8,803 nucleotides of DNA from IIICB1 sp035968095 (GCA_035968095.1 JAWQFW010000226.1:1-8803), one strand, 5' to 3'; counted from the first letter of the stretch, positions 1 to 6,081 are shown. Numbers and translations are program-made. The notes: generated by a model not told the origin, from the letters alone.

Positions 1-356
1 ATATAATCAATTCCTCCTACCTCAAAAGCTCTAATCTTATCCGCAATTTCGTGTAAAGCACTTAAGAAAATAACTGGAATGTCAGCAGTTGATTCGTTTG
101 CTTTTAATCTTTCGCAAACCTGAAAACCATTCATCTGCGGCATATTAATATCTAGTAAAATCAAATCTGGCTTGATAGTTTTTGCAGCAGCGATCGCCAT
201 TGCTCCACTGATCACCGGGCGAACTTTATAGCCTTGCGATTGTAGCAAATGGGACAAAACTCGCAAGTTATCTGGGACATCATCAACAATTAAAATGTTT
301 CCTTTGTCCTGTTGATTTTTGTTCCGAGTAATTTTCTGCGAGTTCAGGTTGTTCAT
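1..356 (-). CDS. Response regulator receiver protein, partial (C-terminus outside window)
   Basis: The first 118 residues of a CheY-like receiver domain are visible; the gene runs off the left edge. After a polar N-terminal tail of about 19 residues comes ILIVDD, with the acidic pair Asp25/Asp26. LILLDINMP follows with the likely phospho-acceptor Asp69, then IPVIFLSA with the switch residue Ser99, then AFEVGGIDY just before the cut. The conserved lysine would lie outside the window. Known family role: phosphotransfer from a histidine kinase. The output domain, if any, is not visible, so kinase, cyclase or phosphatase fusions cannot be excluded. The ATG (354-356) overlaps the stop of the upstream regulator as ATGA, which suggests translational coupling. 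Only a weak GGAAAA-type sequence lies upstream. The two receivers are very similar along their length, so a tandem duplication is likely. Confidence 0.9.
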   Translation of the reverse strand, partial: MNNLNSQKITRNKNQQDKGNILIVDDVPDNLRVLSHLLQSQGYKVRPVISGAMAIAAAKTIKPDLILLDINMPQMNGFQVCERLKANESTADIPVIFLSALHEIADKIRAFEVGGIDY

Positions 357-877
357 TGTAAGTGCTTATTTTCCAGTTTTTTAGTTAGGCGAATAATCTC
401 TAATTTTGCTTTTTGGAGAGCGGATTCTGCTTCGTAGCGAGCGCGAATTTCTGCTATGAGTTGTTTTTGTTGTTGATGAAGAATAAGTTGGTTTTTCACA
501 CGAAGCATTACTTCTTGGACGTAAAATGGTTTGGTAATATAATCTGAACCACCGACCTCAAAAGCCAGAACTTTATCAAAAACATCATCTTTAGCACTAA
601 GAAAAATCACGGGAATTTCTTGAGTTTCTGGTTTGAGTTTGAGTTCTTTACAAACTTCGTAGCCATTAATTTCGGGCATACTAATATCAAGTAAAATTAA
701 ATCTGGTGGTTCTAACTGAGCCGCATTTAAAGCTAAATTACCATTAATAACTCGACGGACTTTATAACCTTGCTCGCTAAGAATACTAGATAAAAGTCGT
801 AAATTTTCCGGTTTATCATCAACAATCAAAATATCAGCATCGGTAGCTAGAAAATCCTGTTTTTGATAACTTTTCAT
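353..877 (-). CDS. Single-domain response regulator with C-terminal coiled-coil tail
   Basis: A 174-residue protein with one receiver domain (about residues 14-131) and a short helical tail. The phosphorylation machinery is intact: Asp20/Asp21 in ILIVDD, phospho-acceptor Asp64 in LILLDISMP, Ser94 in IPVIFLSA, and Lys116 in the ITKPF loop. Residues about 132-172 are rich in Gln, Glu, Lys, Ala and Leu and look like a coiled coil. No DNA-binding or enzymatic output domain is present, so it probably signals by protein contact (inference). Its stop overlaps the next regulator's ATG as ATGA. It lies 52 nt downstream of queC, but an intrinsic terminator separates them, so it probably has its own promoter. 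There is no Shine-Dalgarno sequence; the start codon directly follows a 16-bp palindrome. No histidine kinase gene is in view. Confidence 0.93.
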   Translation of the reverse strand: MKSYQKQDFLATDADILIVDDKPENLRLLSSILSEQGYKVRRVINGNLALNAAQLEPPDLILLDISMPEINGYEVCKELKLKPETQEIPVIFLSAKDDVFDKVLAFEVGGSDYITKPFYVQEVMLRVKNQLILHQQQKQLIAEIRARYEAESALQKAKLEIIRLTKKLENKHLQ

Positions 878-893
878 ACTTTTGACTAAAAGT
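878..893. repeat. 16-bp palindrome abutting the response-regulator start codon
   Basis: ACTTTTGACTAAAAGT gives a perfect 6-bp stem with a 4-nt loop. It ends one base before the ATG of the minus-strand regulator at 877, in the place where a ribosome binding site would normally be. It could be an operator, a translation-limiting hairpin, or chance in AT-rich DNA. Confidence 0.4.
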
Positions 894-913
894 TGATTTG
901 CAAATTTTAACTC

Positions 914-952
914 AAAAAAACTCTTTACCTTATTTTTCTGCGTAAGGTAAAG
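914..952 (-). terminator. Intrinsic terminator of queC, overlapping its stop codon
   Basis: Read on the minus strand, a perfect 10-bp stem (CTTTACCTTA paired with TAAGGTAAAG; 943-952 with 923-932) has a 10-nt loop. It is followed two bases later by seven T residues (914-920). The 5' arm and loop encode the last residues of QueC, and the stop codon TAA (930-932) begins the 3' arm. This is the clearest terminator in the window and should separate queC from the response-regulator pair. Confidence 0.85.
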
Positions 953-1610
953 GATCGGGTAAATTCAACTCAGCAAATGCAGCTAACCGTAAGCGGCAAG
1001 AGTCACAAATACCACAAGCTACTTCCTCGCCAGCGTAACAAGACCAAGTTAATTTCCAGGGTACGCCGAGTTGATTGCCTAGTTGAATAATTTCGGTTTT
1101 TTTTAAGTCAATTAGGGGTGCAGTAATTTGAATTTCTTGTCCTTCACGACCTTTTTTTGTGCCTAAGCGAAATACTTTTTGCATTGCTTCAAGATAATCA
1201 GGACGACAGTCGGGATAACCGGAATAGTCTAAAGCGTTTACGCCTAAATAAACTCGCTGGGCATTAATTGCTTCTGCGTAAGCTAAACCAAAACTTAAAA
1301 AAATTGTATTGCGGGCAGGAACGTAGGTGATGGGGATATTTTGCGACATTTCTGTTAAAGAGCGATCGCACGGTAAATCAATTTGCGCATCTGTTAAAGC
1401 TGAACCTCCCCAAGCACGTAGATCGAAGTTTACTACCTGATGTTGTTTAACCCTGGCGGCGCTGGCGATCTCGGCGGCAGCAATTAATTCTCGCTGATGT
1501 CGCTGCTGATAATCAAAACTGAGACTATAACAGTCATATCCCTCTGCTCGCGCTTGAAATAAAACTGTCGCAGAATCTAATCCTCCAGACAATAAAACAA
1601 CTGCTTTCAT
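930..1610 (-). CDS. queC: 7-cyano-7-deazaguanine synthase (preQ0 synthase)
   Basis: QueC converts 7-carboxy-7-deazaguanine to preQ0, using ATP and ammonia, in the cytosolic pathway to queuosine-modified tRNA. The 226-residue length is normal for the family. The sequence shows the N-type ATP pyrophosphatase P-loop SGGLDS at residues 8-13 and the FDYQQRHQRE motif at about 32-41. ITYVPARNTIFLSFGLAYAE is at about 93-112, and GVNALDYSGYPDCRPDY follows. The C-terminal zinc site is Cys191, Cys199, Cys202 and Cys205 (WSCYAGEEVACGICDSC). The ATG at 1608-1610 has a good GGGAG ribosome binding site 9 nt upstream (1620-1624). A candidate promoter lies at 1719-1747, giving a leader of about 100 nt. No other queuosine genes are in the window, and the terminator at its 3' end suggests a single-gene transcript. 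Confidence 0.97.
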   Translation of the reverse strand: MKAVVLLSGGLDSATVLFQARAEGYDCYSLSFDYQQRHQRELIAAAEIASAARVKQHQVVNFDLRAWGGSALTDAQIDLPCDRSLTEMSQNIPITYVPARNTIFLSFGLAYAEAINAQRVYLGVNALDYSGYPDCRPDYLEAMQKVFRLGTKKGREGQEIQITAPLIDLKKTEIIQLGNQLGVPWKLTWSCYAGEEVACGICDSCRLRLAAFAELNLPDPLPYAEK

Positions 1611-1718
1611 GATTTACATCTCCCTTTAGTTAGATTTATTTAAGTTAAGTTTCAGCCTCGTCAGCAATCTCAGTTAAACTCTGCGATCTCCTACCTAAAT
1701 ATCTACAAAAAAACTATT

Positions 1719-1747
1719 TGTTTACCATAGAGAAAAAAACTTGTCAA
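1719..1747 (-). promoter_or_regulatory. Candidate sigma70-type promoter of queC
   Basis: On the minus strand there is a perfect -35 box TTGACA (1742-1747), a 17-nt spacer, and a -10-like TAAACA (1719-1724) preceded by TGG, an extended -10 signature. The predicted start near 1712 leaves a leader of about 100 nt before the queC ATG. The -10 box itself is a poor match; the -35 box and spacing carry the call. Confidence 0.55.
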
Positions 1748-1901
1748 AGGAAATAATCAGCCACAAGAAGCGATAAATGGACGGCTCCCAAACTGACACA
1801 TTCTCTTACCCGTAAAAGACAAACAAGCCCAAAATGTAAGCAGAAACGAGCCAGTCTCAGGCGTAGCGTAATTTAGAAAAGCAAACAAATCTTTGAAATT
1901 C

Positions 1902-1929
1902 TTCACGATTAAATTAGCTGTGGTACTAT
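1902..1929 (+). promoter_or_regulatory. Candidate promoter of the Gfo/Idh oxidoreductase gene
   Basis: TTCACG (1902-1907), a 16-nt spacer, and TACTAT (1924-1929) preceded by TGG form a plausible extended -10 promoter. The predicted start near 1936 would place the hairpin at 1949-1967 and the AGGAGG site in the leader. Both boxes match consensus at only four of six positions. Confidence 0.35.
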
Positions 1930-1948
1930 CTGGGTGGTTCAAGCAGGT

Positions 1949-1967
1949 TCAGTCGCTTAACGACTGA
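1949..1967. repeat. Short perfect hairpin upstream of the Gfo/Idh gene
   Basis: TCAGTCG-CTTAA-CGACTGA is a perfect 7-bp stem with a 5-nt loop, about 40 nt before the ATG at 2008. It sits just downstream of the candidate promoter and could be a leader hairpin or a repressor site. No T-run follows, so it is not a terminator. Confidence 0.45.
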
Positions 1968-2007
1968 CAAAAGTGTGGTGAATCGGATAGGAGGAGTGCG
2001 AAATAGA

Positions 2008-3099
2008 ATGTCCGAGGGACAGCAAAACCTCAAAATACAGCGAGTCCAGCCGCAGCCGCTCCGAATCGGGGTAGTTGGGGTTGGCAACATGGGACAGCAT
2101 CACGCCCGCGTTCTCAGTTTACTTAAGGATATTGAATTTATCGGCGTGGCGGATATAAATGTTGAGCGTGGTTTAGACACTGCCAGCAAGTATCGAGTTC
2201 GTTTCTTTGAAAATTACGTCGATCTGTTGCCGTACGTCGATGCTGTTTGTGTCGCCGTACCAACCCGCTTACATCATCGAGTCGGGATGGCTTGTTTGCA
2301 AGCTGGCGTTCACGTTTTGATCGAAAAACCGATCGCCGCGAGCATTGCTGAGGCTGAGTCTTTAGTGAATGCTGCCGCCGAATCTAATTGTATTCTCCAA
2401 GTTGGACACATTGAACGCTTTAACCCCGCCTTTGGGGAATTAAGTAAAGTGTTGCAAACTGAAGAATTACTAGCTCTCGAAGCGCACCGGATGAGTCCTT
2501 ACTCAAATCGGGCAAATGACGTTTCGGTAGTTTTAGATTTAATGATTCACGACCTTGACTTAATTTTAGAACTGGCTTCAGCGCCAGTTTTGAATTTAAC
2601 AGCCAGTGGTTCTCGTGCGGCTAATTCTGGTTATCTCGACTACGTGACAGCAACTTTAGGCTTTGCGAATGGGATTGTGGCTACGGTGACAGCGAGTAAG
2701 GTGACGCATCGAAAAATTCGTCGCATTGCGGCTCATTGTAAAAATTCACTGACAGAAGCAGATTTTCTCAATAACGAAATTCTCATTCATCGCCAAACGA
2801 CGGCGAATTGCCTGACTGATTATGGTCAGGTTCTTTATCGTCAAGATGGGTTGATTGAAAAAGTTTACACGAGCAATATTGAACCGTTGCACGCGGAAAT
2901 CGAGCATTTTGTCAACTGCGTACGCGGAGGGAATCAGCCTTCGGTGGGTGGTGAGCAAGCGCTCAAGGCGCTGCGTTTAGCAAGTTCAATTGAGCAGATG
3001 GCTCTTGATGGTCAGATTTGGCAACAGTCGGAGAAAAAAAAGCCAAGGAGCGCGATCGCTAAAAATGATGGTGTTTTAACTTTCAGCCGGAACAGTTGA
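2008..3099 (+). CDS. Gfo/Idh/MocA family NAD(P)-dependent oxidoreductase
   Basis: A 363-residue cytosolic dehydrogenase of the sugar and cyclitol oxidoreductase superfamily. It has an N-terminal Rossmann fold with RIGVVGVGNMG (Gly24, Gly26, Gly29), and the family EKP signature at 106-108, whose lysine is normally catalytic. GHIERFNPAF is at 133-142, and DLMIHDLDLIL with His181/Asp184 lies in the substrate domain. The GHIERFNP form recalls enzymes acting on nucleotide-linked sugars, but the substrate cannot be read from sequence. The ATG at 2008 is chosen because AGGAGG (1989-1994) lies 13 nt upstream. The frame stays open to a GTG at 1975, but that start lacks a ribosome binding site and would put AGGAGG inside the gene. 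The 3' end overlaps the convergent hydrolase gene by 24 bp. No other sugar-nucleotide genes are nearby. Confidence 0.93.
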   Translation: MSEGQQNLKIQRVQPQPLRIGVVGVGNMGQHHARVLSLLKDIEFIGVADINVERGLDTASKYRVRFFENYVDLLPYVDAVCVAVPTRLHHRVGMACLQAGVHVLIEKPIAASIAEAESLVNAAAESNCILQVGHIERFNPAFGELSKVLQTEELLALEAHRMSPYSNRANDVSVVLDLMIHDLDLILELASAPVLNLTASGSRAANSGYLDYVTATLGFANGIVATVTASKVTHRKIRRIAAHCKNSLTEADFLNNEILIHRQTTANCLTDYGQVLYRQDGLIEKVYTSNIEPLHAEIEHFVNCVRGGNQPSVGGEQALKALRLASSIEQMALDGQIWQQSEKKKPRSAIAKNDGVLTFSRNS

Positions 3100-4047
3100 T
3101 GGTAGTAACTTTTGCAGCGCTTGAGTGAGGGTTTCGCTGACCAGTTTATTGCCTTGCGGACTGAGGTGGATATGGTCACGATACAAGCTCTCAGGTTGCT
3201 CTAATTGCTTAAATAAAGGTAGGAAATCAATGTAAATAATAGTTTTGGTCTGAGTGAAGTTTTCGACCCGTTGGCGGGCTTGGAGTTCGTAATCGCGCGC
3301 TCCAGGTTCGCCAATTTCTCTGATTAAGGGTGTCATTGCCAAAATTAATTCAGCATTATTGGCATCAGCGAGAATTTTCATTTGCGCGATCGCCTCTAAA
3401 TTAAAGCCCACGCGATCGCCTTTTTCGGCTTGAATTGCTTTCATTCCCGGTACTGGTGGCGCTGGGACAAATAATCGAGTAGATAATTCACCAATTCCAG
3501 TTAAAGGTTTGCGATCGGGGTAATTACGATCCTGCCCTACAGCGACAGAATTTGGGGCTACAGCAAACAAATCGTCGGTGTTAATGAGAATCACCACCGC
3601 TTGACTGGAAAACGTCCCGTAGCGGCGTAAATAAGCCAACTCGTTGCGCGGTCCCCAGGAATTCGCCGAAGCATTCAAAACTTCCACCGTAGCCAAATTT
3701 TCCTTTGCTAACTCAGCCCGAACTAATTCAGAAATAGTTTCAGCTTGATCTGTCCACCAAGCGCCATTCGCGACTGAATCTCCCAATAACAGGATTCGTA
3801 ACGTTTCAGTCGGTCGTTGAGGAGAAAAATTAGGCGATCGCATCGAATACTGATTAATTCTAATCCGATTGCCCAGCCGCCGCACCCTTTGATTCGGCGC
3901 TAACAAATAACCAATTTCCTCATCAGCAAGATATAGCAGAGGATTACCAAACCCAAACCAAAAGCGCAAAACCAACTCTACCAACAGTAACCCAGCCAAA
4001 ACCACAGCCAAAACAATTAGTAAAACCTGCACCAAATCTCTCCTCAT
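3076..4047 (-). CDS. Membrane-anchored SGNH/GDSL-type hydrolase
   Basis: A 323-residue protein with an uncleaved N-terminal membrane segment (about residues 5-28, LVQVLLIVLAVVLAGLLLVE) after MRRD. The rest probably faces the periplasm or lumen. SGNH landmarks follow in order: block I LLLGDSVANG with the nucleophile Ser91, block II SANSWG with Gly132, block III-like INTDD with Asn156, and block V YRDHIHLSPQG with Asp291 and His294. Family members hydrolyse esters on lipids or glycans; the substrate is unknown here. The ATG at 4047 has GGGAGAG nine bases upstream. A GTG at 4065 also starts the frame, but would place that ribosome binding site inside the gene. The 3' end overlaps the convergent oxidoreductase. 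A 7-bp hairpin (4082-4099) lies just upstream of the start. Confidence 0.88.
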   Translation of the reverse strand: MRRDLVQVLLIVLAVVLAGLLLVELVLRFWFGFGNPLLYLADEEIGYLLAPNQRVRRLGNRIRINQYSMRSPNFSPQRPTETLRILLLGDSVANGAWWTDQAETISELVRAELAKENLATVEVLNASANSWGPRNELAYLRRYGTFSSQAVVILINTDDLFAVAPNSVAVGQDRNYPDRKPLTGIGELSTRLFVPAPPVPGMKAIQAEKGDRVGFNLEAIAQMKILADANNAELILAMTPLIREIGEPGARDYELQARQRVENFTQTKTIIYIDFLPLFKQLEQPESLYRDHIHLSPQGNKLVSETLTQALQKLLPSTVPAES

Positions 4048-4081
4048 CTCGTCAATCTCTCCCACCCTATCCTAGAGAAGT

Positions 4082-4099
4082 TGAGATTACCCAATCTCA
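4082..4099. repeat. Perfect hairpin upstream of the SGNH hydrolase gene
   Basis: TGAGATT-ACCC-AATCTCA is a perfect 7-bp stem with a 4-nt loop. It lies 35 nt upstream of the minus-strand hydrolase ATG. A minus-strand TTGACA box (4101-4106) directly adjoins it, though no good -10 box sits at the right spacing. A very similar palindrome occurs at 8613-8633. Confidence 0.5.
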
Positions 4100-4195
4100 G
4101 TGTCAAAAATAGCGTAGCGCGAGGTCAGCAGAGCGATCGCCAAACTGCCAAATTCTCCTTTTCCCAACTTTCCTGAGCAAAAATTCTGGACGCAT

Positions 4196-4226
4196 TTGGC
4201 TTTCCTCGCTAACCTAGACCTAGAAT
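4196..4226 (+). promoter_or_regulatory. Weak candidate promoter for the 46-residue membrane protein
   Basis: TTGGCT (4196-4201), a 19-nt spacer, and TAGAAT (4221-4226) lie about 50 nt before the ATG at 4275. The -10 box is good, but the spacer is long. Confidence 0.25.
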
Positions 4227-4274
4227 CACACTTTACTGCACTGATTAATCAATCCAGGAGTAAATTCCATCACC

Positions 4275-4415
4275 ATGTCAGACTTAAATCGAGGCATAAT
4301 GAAATTCAAAGACGCGGACAAACCTGTCATTGTCGGTGTCTCAGCAGTTTTAGTCTTAGGTACGATCGCAATTCTGATTGGATGGGCGCTTCAAGTAGCC
4401 TACGTCGTACACTAA
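4275..4415 (+). CDS. Small single-span membrane protein (46 aa), possible thylakoid protein
   Basis: A 46-residue frame: a polar, charged start (MSDLNRGIMKFKDADKP), then one hydrophobic span at about 18-39 (VIVGVSAVLVLGTIAILIGWAL), then a short QVAYVVH tail. AGGAG (4256-4260) lies 14 nt before the ATG, a little far but acceptable. A longer frame in another phase (4196-4471) overlaps it and is not credible. Size and layout match the low-molecular-weight photosystem subunits and assembly factors of cyanobacteria. I suspect a small photosystem II-associated protein such as Psb35, but cannot confirm this from memory. It is not recognisably PsbH, PsbJ, PsbX, Psb30 or PsaM. It may be cotranscribed with the CBS-domain gene 52 nt downstream. 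Confidence 0.75.
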   Translation: MSDLNRGIMKFKDADKPVIVGVSAVLVLGTIAILIGWALQVAYVVH

Positions 4416-4436
4416 AAGGGATATTAATGCTCTCAC

Positions 4437-4455
4437 ACCCTAGCCGTGGGGTTTT
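4437..4455 (+). terminator. Weak terminator- or attenuator-like hairpin between the small gene and the CBS gene
   Basis: ACCC (4437-4440) can pair with GGGT (4449-4452), followed by TTT. With only a 4-bp stem this is marginal. It lies 13 nt before the GTG start of the next gene. Confidence 0.2.
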
Positions 4456-4467
4456 AACTACCCAATT

Positions 4468-5589
4468 GTGATTTTACTGCCCGTAAATTACCAACTGCTT
4501 GCCGTCTCCGAAGCTCGTCCTCTGCTCGGAGAAGCATGGTTAGATATCGTAGTTTTAATTGTCTTGCTGTTTCTTTCTGCCTTCTTTTCTGGCTCGGAAA
4601 CAGCAATTACTGCTTTTGATGACTTAAAATTGCGGGGACTAATCAAGCGCGAAGGAGATCCTGAAGGTATTTTTCGCTTAGTCTTAGCAAACCGCACTCG
4701 CTTCATTACTACCTTACTGGTGGGCAATAACTTAGTCAACAATTTTGCTGCTATTCTCACCAGTAACTTATTTGCTGTTTGGTTAGGTAATGCCGGACTT
4801 GGGGTTGCTACTGCGATTATTACGATTTTGGTGTTAATTTTTGGCGAAATTACCCCGAAATCTTTAGCAATTATCAATCTTTTGCCTGCATTTAGATTCG
4901 CAGTGCGTCCCATTTACTGGCTTTCGCGATTACTCTCTTGGTTGGGAATTATTTATTTGCTGGAAACTATTACCCAGAAAGCTATTCATCTGTTTCAAGG
5001 AAGACAAGGAAAAACTGCTCAACAGGGAGAATCTTTAGGCGATTTGCAACTGATGATTGAAATTTTGGGGGGTAAGGGCAAACTGGATTTGTATAAACAC
5101 CAATTATTGAATCGGGCTTTGATGCTCGATCGCCTGATGGCTAAAGATGTTGTCAAACCGCGCATCGAAATGCGGACGATCTCCCGTGATGCTAGTTTGC
5201 AAGATTTGGTGAATTTGTGCCTCGAAACAGGTTATTCGCGGATTCCGGTGCAAGAAGAGTCTAAAGACCAAATTGTGGGGATTATTAACTTGAAATACGC
5301 CCTTCAGCAGTTACGTGCTTTACCAAAAGAAACTCGCGCTACTGCATCTTTGAGTTCCGCGATCGATCCCCCAGTTTATGTTCCGGAAACGAAGCGCGTC
5401 TCGAATTTACTCAAGGAAATGTTACAACAGCGAATTCATATTGCGATCGTGGTTGATGAATATGGCGGTACAGTTGGCTTGGTAACTCTCGAAGATATCT
5501 TAGAAGAACTGGTTGGAGAAATCTACGACGAAAGCGACTTTCCCCGTACTACTCTCCATTTCTCGCGCCCTAGCCACGAAAGTATTTAA
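4468..5589 (+). CDS. DUF21/CNNM-type membrane protein with CBS pair (hemolysin/CorC-like)
   Basis: A 373-residue integral membrane protein. Residues about 24-170 form the DUF21 (CNNM) domain: the first span includes WLDIVVLIVLLFLSAFFSGSETA, with the typical SGSETA at 41-46. LLVGNNLVNN, IFGEITPKSLA and further hydrophobic spans follow. Residues about 215-350 form a CBS pair, including MAKDVVKPR, TGYSRIPVQ, IVGIINLKY and VDEYGGTVGLVTLEDILEELVGEIYDE. Members are linked to magnesium or other cation transport; hemolysin is a legacy name. The protein ends about 20 residues after the second CBS domain, so the C-terminal CorC_HlyC domain of many homologues is absent. The start is GTG at 4468: an in-frame stop lies at 4441, and the N-terminal residues look native. 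No good ribosome binding site is visible. Confidence 0.92.
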   Translation: MILLPVNYQLLAVSEARPLLGEAWLDIVVLIVLLFLSAFFSGSETAITAFDDLKLRGLIKREGDPEGIFRLVLANRTRFITTLLVGNNLVNNFAAILTSNLFAVWLGNAGLGVATAIITILVLIFGEITPKSLAIINLLPAFRFAVRPIYWLSRLLSWLGIIYLLETITQKAIHLFQGRQGKTAQQGESLGDLQLMIEILGGKGKLDLYKHQLLNRALMLDRLMAKDVVKPRIEMRTISRDASLQDLVNLCLETGYSRIPVQEESKDQIVGIINLKYALQQLRALPKETRATASLSSAIDPPVYVPETKRVSNLLKEMLQQRIHIAIVVDEYGGTVGLVTLEDILEELVGEIYDESDFPRTTLHFSRPSHESI

Positions 5590-5630
5590 GCGAAAATTAG
5601 CCAAAACAGTGAAAAAAAAATTTTTGCACC

Positions 5631-5660
5631 TTTCTTTTTTGACGAATCTTGTGCTAAGAT
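5631..5660 (+). promoter_or_regulatory. Promoter of the tRNA-Tyr (and probably tRNA-Thr) gene
   Basis: An extended -10, TGC-TAAGAT (5652-5660), lies 19 nt before the mature tRNA-Tyr. The best-spaced -35 is the poor TTTCTT (5631-5636) with an 18-nt spacer; the better TTGACG (5639-5644) is too close for this -10. The expected start is about 5666-5668, giving a leader of about 13 nt. Confidence 0.5.
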
Positions 5661-5679
5661 AGGTAATCGTGGAACAAAA

Positions 5680-5764
5680 GGGTCGATGCCCGAGTGGTTA
5701 ATGGGAACGGACTGTAAATCCGTCGGCTACGCCTACGCTGGTTCAAATCCAGCTCGGCCCACCA
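5680..5764 (+). tRNA. tRNA-Tyr (anticodon GTA)
   Basis: A class II tRNA of 85 nt including a 3' CCA. The acceptor stem is GGGTCGA with TCGGCCC (one T-G wobble). The anticodon loop reads CTGTAAA with anticodon GTA. A long variable arm follows (around 5723-5738), then T-arm GCTGG-TTCAAAT-CCAGC and discriminator A5761. CCA at 5762-5764 appears encoded, but runs into CCACGATT and may be coincidence. An 8-bp inverted repeat flanks the tRNA (5665-5672 and 5765-5772). The next gene, tRNA-Thr, starts 46 nt downstream and is probably cotranscribed. Confidence 0.97.
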
Positions 5765-5810
5765 CCACGATTTTAGTCTTGCTACTAGAATCGAAACGCA
5801 AATGTAAGTT

Positions 5811-5882
5811 GCCCGTGTAGCTCAGTGGTAGAGCACACCCTTGGTAAGGGTGAGGTCACGAGTTCAATCCTCGTCACGGGCT
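5811..5882 (+). tRNA. tRNA-Thr (anticodon GGT)
   Basis: A canonical 72-nt cloverleaf. The acceptor GCCCGTG pairs with CACGGGC, and the D-arm is GCTC-AGTGGTA-GAGC. The anticodon arm is CACCC-TTGGTAA-GGGTG with anticodon GGT. The T-arm is ACGAG-TTCAATC-CTCGT, with discriminator T5882. CCA is not encoded (TTA follows). It reads threonine ACC/ACT codons. Confidence 0.98.
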
Positions 5883-5939
5883 TATTTGATGGTGTATTTT
5901 AAATCAAGGAAGTACGGCTCTTTTCTACCTCTCTGTGTA

Positions 5940-5955
5940 CCCCTTGTTGAAGGGG
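5940..5955. repeat. CCCCTT/AAGGGG hairpin downstream of the tRNA pair
   Basis: CCCCTT-GTTG-AAGGGG is a perfect 6-bp GC-rich stem with a tetraloop, 58 nt past tRNA-Thr. No T-run follows in the plus direction (ATGATGGCGTAC comes next), so an intrinsic terminator is doubtful. It may be a 3' boundary for the tRNA transcript. The rest of 5883-6081 holds no gene I can support. Confidence 0.4.
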
Positions 5956-6081
5956 ATGATGGCGTACTTTGCGGCTGTGGTAATTTGCGATAAATTATTA
6001 AGAGAATTAAGTGATTTTTCCGGGTAATAAAATTTTCGTTTAGAAAAAATATCTTGTTAACTACAAGAGTGTAAAAACCTC

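Larger units (their letters stand above)
1611..2007. other. Divergent intergenic region between queC and the Gfo/Idh gene
   Basis: About 400 nt with no convincing gene. It holds the queC ribosome binding site and leader (1611 to about 1712), a queC promoter (1719-1747), a candidate plus-strand promoter (1902-1929), a hairpin (1949-1967) and the AGGAGG site for the plus-strand gene (1989-1994). A 61-codon minus-strand frame (1757-1942) starts at TTG with no ribosome binding site and is not called. I looked for preQ1 riboswitch features in the queC leader and did not recognise any. Confidence 0.7.

Noticed and set aside
1611..1712. Possible preQ1 riboswitch in the queC leader
   Set aside because: The pathway makes this plausible, but I could not find the preQ1-I or preQ1-II conserved sequences or a pseudoknot. 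A covariance-model search would settle it.
1757..1942. 61-codon minus-strand frame between queC and the oxidoreductase; its TPETGSFLLTFWACLSFTGKR stretch faintly recalls a PEP-CTERM sorting tail
   Set aside because: TTG start, no ribosome binding site, no preceding domain, and Cys residues and a C-terminal extension unlike PEP-CTERM. At best a decayed fragment; a protein search would decide.
1975..2007. GTG start extending the oxidoreductase by 11 codons
   Set aside because: AGGAGG at 1989-1994 is positioned for the ATG at 2008, and nothing resembling a ribosome binding site precedes 1975.
4048..4065. GTG start extending the SGNH hydrolase by six codons
   Set aside because: The GGGAGAG site lies within those codons and is correctly spaced for the ATG at 4047.
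4196..4471. 91-codon plus-strand frame
   Set aside because: It overlaps the 46-residue membrane protein in another phase, has no ribosome binding site and has an unstructured, Ser/Arg-rich composition.
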